This document shows positions 40,533 to 49,677 of a stretch of DNA of 64,000 nucleotides, piece by piece. Source of the stretch: CAZMVY01 sp964617875 (GTDB lineage: Bacteria > Planctomycetota > Phycisphaerae > UBA1845 > PWPN01); contig CAZUAI010000019.1 in the NCBI GenBank assembly GCA_964617875.1, forward strand, positions 10,402-74,401, read 5' to 3'. The notes under the pieces were generated by a model. The model searched no databases and was not told the origin of the DNA. It saw only the letters and a program-made list of their open reading frames with translations. A program made the position numbers and the translations under genes. Every line of letters starts with the position of its first letter. Positions within the stretch are counted from its first letter, which is position 1.

Positions 40533-42865
40533 TATGCGTTTCTCTCCATGCGGGCGGCCGCCACGACGGCCTGCCCCAGCGACAACCCGCCGTCGCCCGG
40601 GGGTACGCGCCGATGCGTCAGAACCGTCAACCCTTGCGCCTCGAGCAGGCCCCTCGTTCGCGCCAGCAGGATCTGGTTCGCGAACGACCCGCCCGAGAGC
40701 GCCACCGTCGTCAGGCCGGCCTTCTCGGCGGCGGCACACGCGCCCTGCGCAAGCATCTGCGCCGTCGTTTCGTGAAAACGCGCCGCGATCTCCCGGTGAT
40801 CTCCACCCGTCGTAATCCCGGCAACGATCGCGCGGATCATCGGCCGCCAGTCCAGCACAATCATACCATCCTCGCGTTCGAGCGAGAAGGGAAACGCCTC
40901 GGCCTCCGCCGCCGGGCAACCGTTCGCCGGCCCCAGACCGCACCACGACGACGCCGCTTCCTCCAGCGCCATCGCCGCCTGCGCCTCATGGCCGTTGCGG
41001 TCGCAAATGCCGAGAAGAAAAGCCACGGCGTCGAACAATCGCCCCAGGCTCGACGTCGATGGGCAATTCACCCTTCGATCCAGCATCTGTTTGATCGTCG
41101 CGAAATCGCCCTCGCCTGCGTCCCCACCCGATCCCGCCGCGAGGTCAACAGTGCCGGGCAGGCCACAATCCGACAACAGGCTCATTGCCGGCCGGAACGT
41201 CTCCTTTGCCGCCGCGTCCCCGCCGGGAAGAGCGAAGTAGCGCAGGTGACCGGCCCGCCGGAAGTCCGCGGCGTCCGCGATCAGGATCTCGCAACCCCAG
41301 ATCGCGCCGTCCGTGCCATACCCGGTACCGTCGCAGGCCAGGCCCACCACCGAGCCATCGACGCCGTTCTCGGCCATGCAGCCCACGATGTGCGCGTGGT
41401 GGTGCTGCACGGCATGCCGCGGCCTGGACTGCCGCAGAGCGTACTGCGTCGAGAGGTACGCAGGGTGCTGGTCATGGGCAATGCACGCCGGTTCGACGCG
41501 AAGCAGCCGCGTCAACTGGTCGATCGTGTCGAGGAAGTGCCGATACGTGGCGGGCGACTTCAGGTCGCCGAGGTGCTCGCTCAGGATCGCCTCGCGACGG
41601 TGATAGACACACAAGGTTGTCTTCAGTTCGCCGCCGAGCGCAAGCACCGGCGCCGGCGATTCGCGATGCAGAAGCACCGCGGACGGCGCGTAGCCTCGCG
41701 CCCGGCGAATCGGCACGACCGAACCGCCCGCGGCGATGATCACCGAGTCGTCCACCCGCCGACGGATGTCGCGGTCGTGCAGCAGAAACGCGTCGCAGAG
41801 ACCGCGCAGCCGGCGCATCGCCTCGTCGTTGCCGCACACCAACGGTTCCTCCGCCGGGTTGCCGGACGTCATCACCAGCGGCGGCAGCCCCTCGCCGAAG
41901 AGCAGGTGGTGCAACGGAGCGTACGGCAGCATCAGACCGATGTGCGGCGAGCCCGGCGCCACATGACGACTGAGCCGCGGCGCATCGGCCCCGCCGCACC
42001 GCCGCTTCAGCGGGACGAGCACAATCGGGCGTTCGAGAGTCTCCAGCTCGCGCGCGGCAGGCCCGTCCATCTCCGCCAGTGCCTGCGCCGCCGCAAGGCC
42101 CTCCACCATGACCGCAAACGGTTTCGTCTCACGCGCCTTCAGGCCGCGCATCCGCTCGACCGGCTCGTCCCGATCCGCCCGGCATGCGAGGTGAAACCCG
42201 CCGATCCCCTTGATCGCCACGATTTGCCCCGCCCGCAGCAGCTCGGCCGCACCCCGGACCGGATCGCCCTCGATGTGCGTGCCGCCGGCATCGACCAGCC
42301 ACAAACGAGGACCGCACGCCGGACAGGCGTTCGGCTGCGCGTGAAAACGCCGGTCGGCCGGATCCTCGTACTCCTGTTGGCACAACCCGCACATGCGAAA
42401 CCTGCGCATCGTCGTGTTCGGCCGGTCGTACGGCACCGACTCGATGATGGAATACCGCGGCCCGCAATTCGTGCAGTTGATGAACGGGTAGCGATACCGT
42501 CGGTCGCCCGGATCGAACATCTCGCGGATGCAGTTCCCGCAGACGGCGGCGTCCGGCGTCACGCCCACGTCCTGCTCCCCGTCCCGCCGGCTGGAGACAA
42601 TGGTGAAATCCGTCTGGCCCCGCACAGCGACGCGTACGGACCGGACCTCGTGAACGCGGGCGAGTGGCGGACTCTCGTCACGCAGCCGTCGAACGAATGC
42701 GGCGAGTGCCCGCTCATCGCCCTCGACCTCGATCCACGCCCCGTGCGAGTCATTGCCCACCACGCCGCCGAGCCCCAACTCGGTCGCGAGGCGATAGACG
42801 AACGGCCGGAACCCGACTCCCTGCACCTGCCCTCGTACCGATAAGTGCTGTCGTTCGCGTGGCAT
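40532..42865 (-). CDS. hypF: Carbamoyltransferase HypF
   Basis: A 777-residue protein. The order is an N-terminal acylphosphatase-like domain (RGQVQGVGFRPFVYRLA, about 8-95), two Cys4 zinc fingers (CGNCIREMFD...CTNCGPRYS and CGLCQQEY...CPACGPRL), a YrdC-like domain (IVAIKGIGGFHLACRAD) and a Kae1-like C-terminal domain (HHHAHIVGCMAENG, CDGTGYGTDG, LSGGSFAN). It makes carbamoyl-AMP from carbamoyl phosphate and transfers the carbamoyl group to HypE. It is the first gene of the hyp-hox locus; AGGTAG lies 7 bases before the ATG. Confidence 0.96.
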   Translation of the reverse strand: MPRERQHLSVRGQVQGVGFRPFVYRLATELGLGGVVGNDSHGAWIEVEGDERALAAFVRRLRDESPPLARVHEVRSVRVAVRGQTDFTIVSSRRDGEQDVGVTPDAAVCGNCIREMFDPGDRRYRYPFINCTNCGPRYSIIESVPYDRPNTTMRRFRMCGLCQQEYEDPADRRFHAQPNACPACGPRLWLVDAGGTHIEGDPVRGAAELLRAGQIVAIKGIGGFHLACRADRDEPVERMRGLKARETKPFAVMVEGLAAAQALAEMDGPAARELETLERPIVLVPLKRRCGGADAPRLSRHVAPGSPHIGLMLPYAPLHHLLFGEGLPPLVMTSGNPAEEPLVCGNDEAMRRLRGLCDAFLLHDRDIRRRVDDSVIIAAGGSVVPIRRARGYAPSAVLLHRESPAPVLALGGELKTTLCVYHRREAILSEHLGDLKSPATYRHFLDTIDQLTRLLRVEPACIAHDQHPAYLSTQYALRQSRPRHAVQHHHAHIVGCMAENGVDGSVVGLACDGTGYGTDGAIWGCEILIADAADFRRAGHLRYFALPGGDAAAKETFRPAMSLLSDCGLPGTVDLAAGSGGDAGEGDFATIKQMLDRRVNCPSTSSLGRLFDAVAFLLGICDRNGHEAQAAMALEEAASSWCGLGPANGCPAAEAEAFPFSLEREDGMIVLDWRPMIRAIVAGITTGGDHREIAARFHETTAQMLAQGACAAAEKAGLTTVALSGGSFANQILLARTRGLLEAQGLTVLTHRRVPPGDGGLSLGQAVVAAARMERNA

Positions 42866-42883
42866 ACGCCGCTACCTGCCCGC

Positions 42884-42889
42884 ATTGTA
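42884..42889 (-). promoter_or_regulatory. Candidate -10 element for the hyp-hox operon
   Basis: TACAAT on the minus strand, about 19 bases before the hypF ATG, matches 5 of 6 consensus positions. No good -35 lies 16-18 bases upstream, so an activator may be needed. The 144-base space from hypF to the divergent lipoprotein gene must hold both promoters. Confidence 0.3.
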
Positions 42890-43009
42890 GCCGATCTGCG
42901 AACGCGGGCCATCGGATCGCAGGAGTATTTAAGCGGCCTTTCCGCCCTTCCGATGAACTGCCATACGTTTCCTCAGTGTAACGTGCGGTCACAACACGGA
43001 GTCAAAACC

Positions 43010-44224
43010 ATGATCCAGACGAACCGATGCCCCTCGTACGCCGTCGGCCTCGCGCTGCTGTCAGCGACCCTTGGCACCCTCGCGACCGGTTGCGGAATAT
43101 GGCCGCCGGCACCAACGCCGGACAAGCCGACCGTTACGATCCTTCCCGAACTCTATGAGGGCGGCCAGACCATTCCCACCAAGATCTCGCGGGACGGCAA
43201 GGTCATTGTAGGCTATTGCATCAGCCCCGGCGATATCGTCGGACAGCCCGCCGCCATGCAGGCCTTTCGCTGGTCGAGCACGGAGGGCCTCGTTGCGATG
43301 GGCTTCCTGCCCGGCAAGTCCCTTTCCATTGCGACCGCAACGAACGGCGACGGATCGATCGTCGTCGGGTACGGTGTGAACCCGGATGAGGACATCGAGC
43401 AAGCGTGGATCTGGACGGCCGCGACAGGCATGCAGGCGTTGCCGCCGCCGCGTGACGGAGCCCAAACCGAGGCGTATGATGTCTCTGACGACGGCACACT
43501 GTTGGGCCGCTACGCCTACATGCAGGAGGACGGGCTCGTCTGGCAGGCCCCGTTCCTCTGGTCGTCCGCCAATGGCTACGGAAACTTCCCCTTGGACAAT
43601 TGGGGCGGAACCACGGATCTCGTCGTCGAGAACCCCGCCTCCATCGCCGCCGATGGACTATCGCTAATCCTGGATCGATATTGTCCCGACCCCTCAGATC
43701 CGATCCCACAAGGTGCGTGGCTCGTCGGCTTCGGCCTGCCGTTCGGCGGCGGCGAGTGGTCTCAGTATCCCATGCAGATCCAGTCCGGACTGAAGTTCTA
43801 TCCGCGACCACGCGCCTACACGAGCAACCCCCTGACCATCGGCGGCGAGTCGGTCCATATGGATCAAGGGGCTCCGTGGAGTGTGCCGGCCATCTGGACA
43901 CCGGCTTCGGGCGTCCAAGTGCTGAACGACGCAGCCCCGGCCACCACCTGGTGCGTTTCGCCGGACGGCACATGGGCTGGCGGAGGCAACGGCGACGCGC
44001 ACACAGCATTCGTGTGGAACAACCGGCTCGGCCACATGAACCTCCTTCTCTATGTCCAGCAGTTGGACTGGGTGCTGGGAACGCACGCCTATGACACGTT
44101 CGTCGATCAGGGATTCCCGTCGAACGTGCTCGGCATCGCAGCTGGCAACAAGAGGTTTGTCGGCACTGCGGATTCGTCCATCTTCGGCCACCCGTGCCGA
44201 ACGTTCATTCTCGATCTGCCGTAG
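43010..44224 (+). CDS. Lipoprotein with HAF-type beta repeats
   Basis: A 404-residue lipoprotein. The signal ends in TLATGC (acylated Cys about 28). The mature part has repeated units of the HAF extracellular type: AFRWSSTEGLVAMGFLPG..., AWIWTAATGMQALPPP... and APFLWSSANGYGNF..., separated by .A...S.DG..VVGY. These usually build a propeller-like extracellular domain of unknown role. GGAG lies about 9 bases before the ATG at 43010; the frame reads on to 42845. It diverges from hypF and runs convergently to within 17 bases of the next gene. Confidence 0.82.
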   Translation: MIQTNRCPSYAVGLALLSATLGTLATGCGIWPPAPTPDKPTVTILPELYEGGQTIPTKISRDGKVIVGYCISPGDIVGQPAAMQAFRWSSTEGLVAMGFLPGKSLSIATATNGDGSIVVGYGVNPDEDIEQAWIWTAATGMQALPPPRDGAQTEAYDVSDDGTLLGRYAYMQEDGLVWQAPFLWSSANGYGNFPLDNWGGTTDLVVENPASIAADGLSLILDRYCPDPSDPIPQGAWLVGFGLPFGGGEWSQYPMQIQSGLKFYPRPRAYTSNPLTIGGESVHMDQGAPWSVPAIWTPASGVQVLNDAAPATTWCVSPDGTWAGGGNGDAHTAFVWNNRLGHMNLLLYVQQLDWVLGTHAYDTFVDQGFPSNVLGIAAGNKRFVGTADSSIFGHPCRTFILDLP

Positions 44225-44241
44225 CCGCAGACCTCGCCGAC

Positions 44242-46149
44242 CTACGGTCGGAACCCCCGTCGCGACGACGCGCCCGCAACGGCCAGAAAGCACAACGTGA
44301 CAGCGGGCATGACCCCTGCCCCGCAGCCGGTCACCGCCAGCGACGCGGGGACCGGCGGCACTACGTCGTCTTCTTCGTCGCCATCGCCCGACACCGGCCC
44401 GCTCAAATCCGTGCTGGTGCCTGTGCCTGAGTCGCTCGCGGGCAGGACGCTGCTGTCCGGGTTCGGCGGCAACGGATCACTGGGAGGTGGATCGCCCGGC
44501 GGCGGATCCGTCGGCGGCGGATCCGTCGGCGGCGGATCGCTGGGCGGTGGATCTGTCGGCGGCGGGTCGCTGGGTGGCGGGTCGCTGGGTGGCGGATCTG
44601 TCGGCGGGTCCGTCGGCGGCGGATCGCTGGGCGGTGGATCAGTTGGCGGTGGATCAGTTGGCGGCGCGTCGGCTGCGGTCAGCACAAATGCCGCCGCACC
44701 TGGGTTCGCCGTCGCCCATTCGCTGTCGCCGCTTCCGTCGTTGCTTCGCACACGCCAGTAGTAGCTCCCCGGCAGGAGCGCCTGTCCCCCGGCACCGATC
44801 GCGTAGGAACCGCCGCCGGCCGCTTGACCGACCGTGAAACTCGCCGGGCCGGGCGACAATGGCGCCGAGGTGTAGTCGATTACCGGCGACGAGAAGCCCG
44901 GCTCGTCATCGATCTGAATCCGGTACCGCAGCACGGCCCCCGTGTCCGAGTCCGATTGCACAAAGGTCAACGCCGGCCTGTCGACCGTCGTCTCCGCCCC
45001 GGTCGTGTACGCCGCCGGGCCCAGATCGTTCGGCACCCCGGGCGGCGTATTCGGCGGGGGCGGCACCCAGTCGGGAACCACCAGGAACGGGTCGCCCAGC
45101 ACTTCCCACATGAACACGTGATACGGGTTTGCCAGATAGAACACCTCGCCCAGCGTCCAGCCCTGCGCCAAGCCGTACAGCAGCGTGTCCGGATACGGCG
45201 CCGTCGTCGTATGCGGCTCACCCGTCGAGCCGATCGCGGCGGCATAGCCCACAGCGATGGCGTTCGGAACATACCGTGCGCCGCCCGACGTCGTACTGCG
45301 AACGGTCGTCGAACCCCAGCTGTTCAGGTTGTACGCCAGTATGCGCGGGCCCGCCGGCGTGCCGCGGAGGCGGGCGTCGTTCCAGTTCGTGACGTCATGC
45401 GCCCCGATCCGGAATGCATCGTTCGGCGTCTGCTGCGTATCGTCGTCGAACGCTACCCAGGGAAGCCAGGCCAGCGTCGGGTTCTGCACGGCCTGCTGCA
45501 GCCAGTACCAGGTACTGCTCGGCAGGATGGAGTCGGTGTAATCGTAATAGACATACGCCCCGGCCATCACGCTCGATGCCGATCGCAGCGCCTTCGCACG
45601 AGTCGTGACGGCCATGGCCTGACTGAGGCTTGGGGCGTCGATTCGCGCCGCCATATAGCATCCGGCCGCCATCCCGGCCTTCGTGATACGTCCCGTGGGC
45701 GGCAGTACGTTGCCCCAGAGGTGAGGGCAGTCGGGGTTTACCAACACGGCGGATTTCGCCGGTTCGTGCAGGGCGCAGGTGATCGAGTTCCCGCCGATCC
45801 CGTATGCTACCGTGCCGAAGTGGCCGGGAACGCGGTATCCGACAACAAAGCCCATAACCCGAGCCGCAATGTCTGGATGACTGGAAAGGTAGCTCCGAAC
45901 CGGTCCGAAAACCTGAGCCTCCGCCGTAGCGGCGTCCGCGAGATGTTCATCCGCCGACGCGTGAAGCCCGAGCAACTGATCCTGCGGAATACCCCACTGG
46001 CTGGCGTACCACTGCACCCACGTAACGCTCTCGGCCACATCCGCGTTGTAGAGCACAAGCCAGCTGTCCGGCATGTCCGCAGTGCGAGCAGCGGGCGCAA
46101 CATCGCCCAGCATCGCAAGCGACAGCGCAAGACCCAACATCCCCTGCAT
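44242..46149 (-). CDS. TIGR03790-like secreted protein with DPPPT linker and C-terminal CGAG signal
   Basis: A 635-residue exported protein. The signal peptide covers about 1-24. The domain beginning SWLVLYNADVAESVTWVQWY and ending VLGDPFLVV (about 28-350) matches the pattern of TIGR03790, a family of unknown function frequent in planctomycetes. A fibronectin-like domain (about 370-490) follows, then a linker of some 60 residues made of DPPPT/DPPPS units, then an acidic Ser/Gly stretch. The terminus TGCGAGVMPAVTLCFLAVAG...SRR aligns without gaps with that of the trypsin-like protease at 27693. The ATG at 46149 is chosen over the TTG at 46197 (GGAG upstream, normal signal). Confidence 0.8.
   Translation of the reverse strand: MQGMLGLALSLAMLGDVAPAARTADMPDSWLVLYNADVAESVTWVQWYASQWGIPQDQLLGLHASADEHLADAATAEAQVFGPVRSYLSSHPDIAARVMGFVVGYRVPGHFGTVAYGIGGNSITCALHEPAKSAVLVNPDCPHLWGNVLPPTGRITKAGMAAGCYMAARIDAPSLSQAMAVTTRAKALRSASSVMAGAYVYYDYTDSILPSSTWYWLQQAVQNPTLAWLPWVAFDDDTQQTPNDAFRIGAHDVTNWNDARLRGTPAGPRILAYNLNSWGSTTVRSTTSGGARYVPNAIAVGYAAAIGSTGEPHTTTAPYPDTLLYGLAQGWTLGEVFYLANPYHVFMWEVLGDPFLVVPDWVPPPPNTPPGVPNDLGPAAYTTGAETTVDRPALTFVQSDSDTGAVLRYRIQIDDEPGFSSPVIDYTSAPLSPGPASFTVGQAAGGGSYAIGAGGQALLPGSYYWRVRSNDGSGDSEWATANPGAAAFVLTAADAPPTDPPPTDPPPSDPPPTDPPTDPPPSDPPPSDPPPTDPPPSDPPPTDPPPTDPPPGDPPPSDPLPPNPDSSVLPASDSGTGTSTDLSGPVSGDGDEEDDVVPPVPASLAVTGCGAGVMPAVTLCFLAVAGASSRRGFRP
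44475..44680. repeat. Coding tandem repeat for the (D)PPPT/S linker
   Basis: On the plus strand the DNA reads as repeated GGCGGATC and GGTGGCGG units in 12-base steps with a few 9-base steps. On the minus strand it encodes about 17 DPPP[TSG] units. Such tracts vary in length by slippage. The open plus-strand frame is Gly/Ser-rich and is an artefact of the repeat. Confidence 0.85.
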
Positions 46150-46478
46150 ACTCTCTCTCTCCGCTGAGAACCTGGGATACCTGGATGGAATGTTCAATTC
46201 ATTCGCCCGGCAGGCAAGGGGTAAAATGGGTAGCCCTGAAATTTCGGACTGCGGATGACCGCAGACGGATTTGAGACGCTTCTCGCCCCCCCCGCCTCAG
46301 CCCCCAAACCCTTCCATCCCCGCACACGCCCCGTTGCCTTCTTACCCTGCTTGCGCTTTGCACCTTGCCGCCCGATGGGTGCCGAAACGCATCCAATGGC
46401 CCCGTCTACGGTCGACTTGAGAGCGTGCCCACCGCCAAGAACTCACGGAAGCTTGAGGATCAGCGAACGGTGCCCGGA
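46150..46478. other. Intergenic region between clpS and the TIGR03790-like gene
   Basis: This 329-base region holds a small inverted repeat (CTGCGG-atga-CCGCAG, 46249-46264) without a T-run, and the GGAG ribosome site of the downstream gene. I see no gene here. Confidence 0.55.
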
Positions 46479-46820
46479 CTACTGCGGCGCCGGTTCGATG
46501 GTTGCCGACATGCTGCCCTTCGATCGGCTCAGCCGCCAGTCGCGGCCATACGCATGGATCTGGTCGCGCTTCAGTTCGGCCCGCTCCATGGTGGTCGTAT
46601 CGACGATGACCCGACCGGTCGTGTCCACCTCCTTGGCCATCTGAAACGCCCGCTCCTTCGAATGGCCGAAGACCTTGCCGAGCATCTCAATGACGTAGTC
46701 GTAGGTGTGGTCGTCGTCGTCGAGCAACACAACGTTGTACGGCGGTTGCTTCTTCGGCTTGACATCCGGCTTCGCCGTCCCGGGTGTCGCGGTCGCGGCT
46801 GGTGCGTCTGTGGTCGTCAT
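46479..46820 (-). CDS. clpS: ATP-dependent Clp protease adaptor ClpS
   Basis: A 113-residue N-end-rule adaptor. After a disordered Ala/Thr/Pro N terminus (about 1-25), the ClpS fold begins PPYNVVLLDDDDHTYDYVIE, continues MLGKVFGHSKERAFQMAKEV and ends near GRVIV. It presents proteins with destabilising N termini to ClpA or ClpC. The usual Asn-Asp at the pocket reads Asp-Asp here (LLDDDDH), and His/Tyr replace the common Tyr-Thr, so specificity may differ. GGGAGG 8 bases before the ATG at 46820 fixes the start. No Clp ATPase gene is nearby. Confidence 0.9.
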   Translation of the reverse strand: MTTTDAPAATATPGTAKPDVKPKKQPPYNVVLLDDDDHTYDYVIEMLGKVFGHSKERAFQMAKEVDTTGRVIVDTTTMERAELKRDQIHAYGRDWRLSRSKGSMSATIEPAPQ

Positions 46821-47046
46821 CGCAAGAACCTCCCTTTCGTCCGCCGCCATTGTATACTCCCACGGTCGCAGGTGCGATGTCCCTCCCCGGAGCCCTCCGC
46901 GAAGGCTTCACCCGCAACTCATTGTGGTGCGGGCGGCCCTCCTCTACCGGTCTCGCGGAACGCGGTCGCAATCCTCGCGGTCCGCGAAGGATTGTGGGGT
47001 ACCAACGAAGGGTATGCCTTCGCCGACGTACACGATTCCGCCGGGG

Positions 47047-48477
47047 TCATCGTGCAGCGGCTGCCGCGCCGGCATACCGCCACGCCCGCGAATCGCGATC
47101 GAGGAAGTCGGCGAAGCGCGGCACCTGCCGGCCGTGTTTGGCGTAGTAGTACTGAATCCCGCGCCAGCAGGCGACATTGGCGATCCACGCCCGGCTCTTG
47201 ATCGGCCAGAACCGCAGCCGGCGGACCGCCGACCGCAGCGTGAAGAACTCGGCGAACGCCGCCATCTGGGCGTGGCGAAGCTCGTTCACGGTCATCCGTT
47301 TCGGCTCGTACACGACGCTCGCGCCGTTGTACCGGTCCCAGTTCTCGCACGTAATGCGGCCCTGCCGCTTGTACTCGTGCCAGACTCCGGTACCGGGATA
47401 CGGCGTGAGGATCGGGAAGCACGCCATCGACAGGTTCATCCGCTGCGCGAACCGGCAGACGGCCATGCAATCACGCCAATCATCGTGATCGAACCCGAAG
47501 ATAAACGCCCCCCACAGGCTGATCCCCGCGGCCTGAATCTTCCGGATCCGCCACTCGTACGTCTCGCTCTTCACGTAACGTTTGCCGGCCTCGGCGAGCG
47601 TGTCCGCCTTCGGACTCTCGAGGCCGAGGATCAGTCCCGCGCACCCGCTCCGTTTCATGGCCGTCAGCAGGCGGTCGCTGCGTGAGATCAGAATGTCGCA
47701 CTGGCTCGCCCAGCTCACCTTCAGCGGCTCCAGCGCGGCACACAGTTCCAGCGCCCACTCGTGGTTCCCGCCGAAGTTGTCGTCGGCGAAGATGAAGCAC
47801 CAGCTCCGGTACCGTTCCTTTGCCTCGCGGATCTCCTCGACGATGTCGCGGATCTCCCGCTGGCGGAACTTCCGCCCGAAGACGCCCGGCGTCGTGCAGA
47901 ACGTGCACGTGTGCGGGCAGCCGCGAGTCGTCTGGATCGGATTGAAGACAAGGTAATCGCGCGAATCCAGCAGGTCTTTCCGGGGCGTCGCGATCGGTGC
48001 GGCCGGGTAATCAGACCAGTCGTAGACGCGCTTGAGCTGCCCGCGTTCCCAGTCGGCGATGATGTGCGGCAGCGTGCTCTCGGCGTCGCCCTTCGCGACG
48101 GCATCGCAATGGGGCAGCGCGTCCTCCGGCAGGGCGCTCGGGTGGATGCCGCCCAGGACCACCGTGACGCCGAGCGCCCGGTACGCGTCCGCGATGGCGT
48201 ATGCCCGATTGGCCTGCGTCGTCATGGCGGAGATGCCCACGACGTCCACATCGGCTTTCGGCCGGTGGGGAGCGGCCTGCGTACACTCGTCGATGATCTC
48301 GACGTGCCAGTCGCGGGGCATCACCGCGGCACAAATGCTCAACCCCGTCGGGTGAAACAGGGCCTTCCGCGAGAAGGTCATGTGGCGAATCACGTCGGGC
48401 ATCGTCACCGTGGAAAGCGCGCAGTTCGGGTTGATGAATCGGATCTTGCGACGCGATCGTGCTTCGGCAGGTATCAC
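47047..48477 (-). CDS. B12-binding domain radical SAM protein
   Basis: A 476-residue class B-like radical SAM protein. The N-terminal cobalamin-binding-type Rossmann domain (about 10-140) includes VDVVGISAMTTQANRAYAIA and VVLGGIHPSALPEDAL. The radical SAM core has RGCPHTCTFC, a standard CxxxCxxC (Cys187, 191, 194) for the [4Fe-4S] cluster. FADDNFGGN and LILGLESP are further core motifs. Relatives modify lipids, cofactors or peptides; the substrate is unknown. The start is uncertain: GTG at 48477 keeps the needed KIRFINPN strand, TTG at 48525 adds 16 residues, and the first ATG would cut into the fold. It lies downstream of cheB but is not obviously part of that operon's function. Confidence 0.87.
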   Translation of the reverse strand: MIPAEARSRRKIRFINPNCALSTVTMPDVIRHMTFSRKALFHPTGLSICAAVMPRDWHVEIIDECTQAAPHRPKADVDVVGISAMTTQANRAYAIADAYRALGVTVVLGGIHPSALPEDALPHCDAVAKGDAESTLPHIIADWERGQLKRVYDWSDYPAAPIATPRKDLLDSRDYLVFNPIQTTRGCPHTCTFCTTPGVFGRKFRQREIRDIVEEIREAKERYRSWCFIFADDNFGGNHEWALELCAALEPLKVSWASQCDILISRSDRLLTAMKRSGCAGLILGLESPKADTLAEAGKRYVKSETYEWRIRKIQAAGISLWGAFIFGFDHDDWRDCMAVCRFAQRMNLSMACFPILTPYPGTGVWHEYKRQGRITCENWDRYNGASVVYEPKRMTVNELRHAQMAAFAEFFTLRSAVRRLRFWPIKSRAWIANVACWRGIQYYYAKHGRQVPRFADFLDRDSRAWRYAGAAAAAR

Positions 48478-48585
48478 GGGCCCGGCCCTCGCCGATAAGG
48501 TATTGTCCCTCGCGGTGCGCCGCAACAGGAAGATGGAGAAACGGGAACGCGGGCAGGGCGGAACGGGAACAGAACACCCGCGGTG

Positions 48586-49653
48586 TCAGCCCGCGGTGGC
48601 GGCGGCCAGGGCGGGCGCCCGGGCCGGCGAGCGGAACGCTTCGAGGATTCCGGAGGCGATGCGGTTGAGCGGCAGGACCGTGTCCGGCGCGCCGAGCCTG
48701 GCCGCCTCCCTGGGCATTCCGTACACGACGCACGAGGCCTCGTCCTGGGCAATGGTGCGGGCACCCGCCTGACGCATGGCGAGCAGCCCCTTGGCGCCGT
48801 CGGCCCCCATGCCCGTCAGCAATACGCCGACGGCGTTGACGCCGGCGTGCCTCGCAACGGAGTTGAAGAGGACATCGACGGCGGGACGCTGATGATGGAC
48901 GCGAGGTCCGTCCTTCACCTGCGCAACGTACTGTGCGCCGTTGCGGCCGACCAGCAGGTGGTGATTGCCGGGCGCAAGCAGGGCGAGGCCGGGGCGGAGG
49001 ATCTCGCCGCCCTGCGCCTCCCGAACCTCCATCTCACAGAGACCGTCAAGACGCTGGGCAAAGGCGGCCGTGAACTTCTCGGGCATGTGCTGGACGATGA
49101 CCGTGCCCGGCGTGTTGCGGGGCAGGCATTCGAGCACCTCGCGGATGGCCTCCGTGCCGCCCGTGGAGGCGCCGATCGCCAGGATCTTGTCCGTTGTGTG
49201 GACCTGGCTGAGGCTGTCGCCGGCAACCGCCGATCGGTCGGCCTCCGCGGCAGGCCGGCGAATGCGGGCGCAGGCGGCGGCCCGGATGAGGTCGATCAAC
49301 TGCACGGCCAGATCGCCGACGCTGTACGCCTCGCCGGGCTTGCAGATCACATCGACGGCGCCGAGTTCCAGGGCCCGCATGGCGGCGTCGCTGCCGGCGG
49401 GCGTCAGCGAACTCACGACGATGACGGGCAGCGGGTAGTACTTCATCAGCTTCGACAGAAACGTCAGGCCGTCCATGCGCGGCATCTCGATGTCCAGCGT
49501 GACGACGTCGGGCTTCAATTCGACGATCTTGTCGCGGGCCACGTAGGGATTGGGCGCTGCACCGACGACCTCGATGTCCCGCGCGCGCTGCAACTGTTCG
49601 GTGAGGATCTTCCGTACGACGGCGGAGTCATCGACGATCAGAACGCGTATCAC
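48586..49653 (-). CDS. cheB: Chemotaxis protein-glutamate methylesterase CheB
   Basis: A 355-residue two-domain protein. The receiver domain has its phospho-acceptor at Asp54 (TLDIEMPRMDG). The methylesterase domain has the triad Ser163 (GASTGG), His189 (VQHMPEKF) and Asp285 (GMGADGAKG). It removes methyl groups from, or deamidates, chemoreceptors when phosphorylated by CheA. The start is GTG with GAGG 7 bases upstream. It is the last gene of the chemotaxis operon, 24 bases after cheX. Confidence 0.96.
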   Translation of the reverse strand: MIRVLIVDDSAVVRKILTEQLQRARDIEVVGAAPNPYVARDKIVELKPDVVTLDIEMPRMDGLTFLSKLMKYYPLPVIVVSSLTPAGSDAAMRALELGAVDVICKPGEAYSVGDLAVQLIDLIRAAACARIRRPAAEADRSAVAGDSLSQVHTTDKILAIGASTGGTEAIREVLECLPRNTPGTVIVQHMPEKFTAAFAQRLDGLCEMEVREAQGGEILRPGLALLAPGNHHLLVGRNGAQYVAQVKDGPRVHHQRPAVDVLFNSVARHAGVNAVGVLLTGMGADGAKGLLAMRQAGARTIAQDEASCVVYGMPREAARLGAPDTVLPLNRIASGILEAFRSPARAPALAAATAG

Positions 49654-49677
49654 TGCGTGCCCTCTGTGCGATCCCGT

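Noticed and set aside
30046..42865. Reading the hox genes as a complex I (nuo) fragment
   Set aside because: NuoE/F/G-like parts are present, but the HoxY and HoxH subunits with four nickel-binding cysteines, the full hyp set and the maturation protease show a hydrogenase.
44297..44761. A Gly/Ser-rich plus-strand frame (GGGSVGGGSLGGG)
   Set aside because: It is the complement of the DPPPT linker repeat of the minus-strand gene, which has a signal peptide, domain homology and a C-terminal signal.
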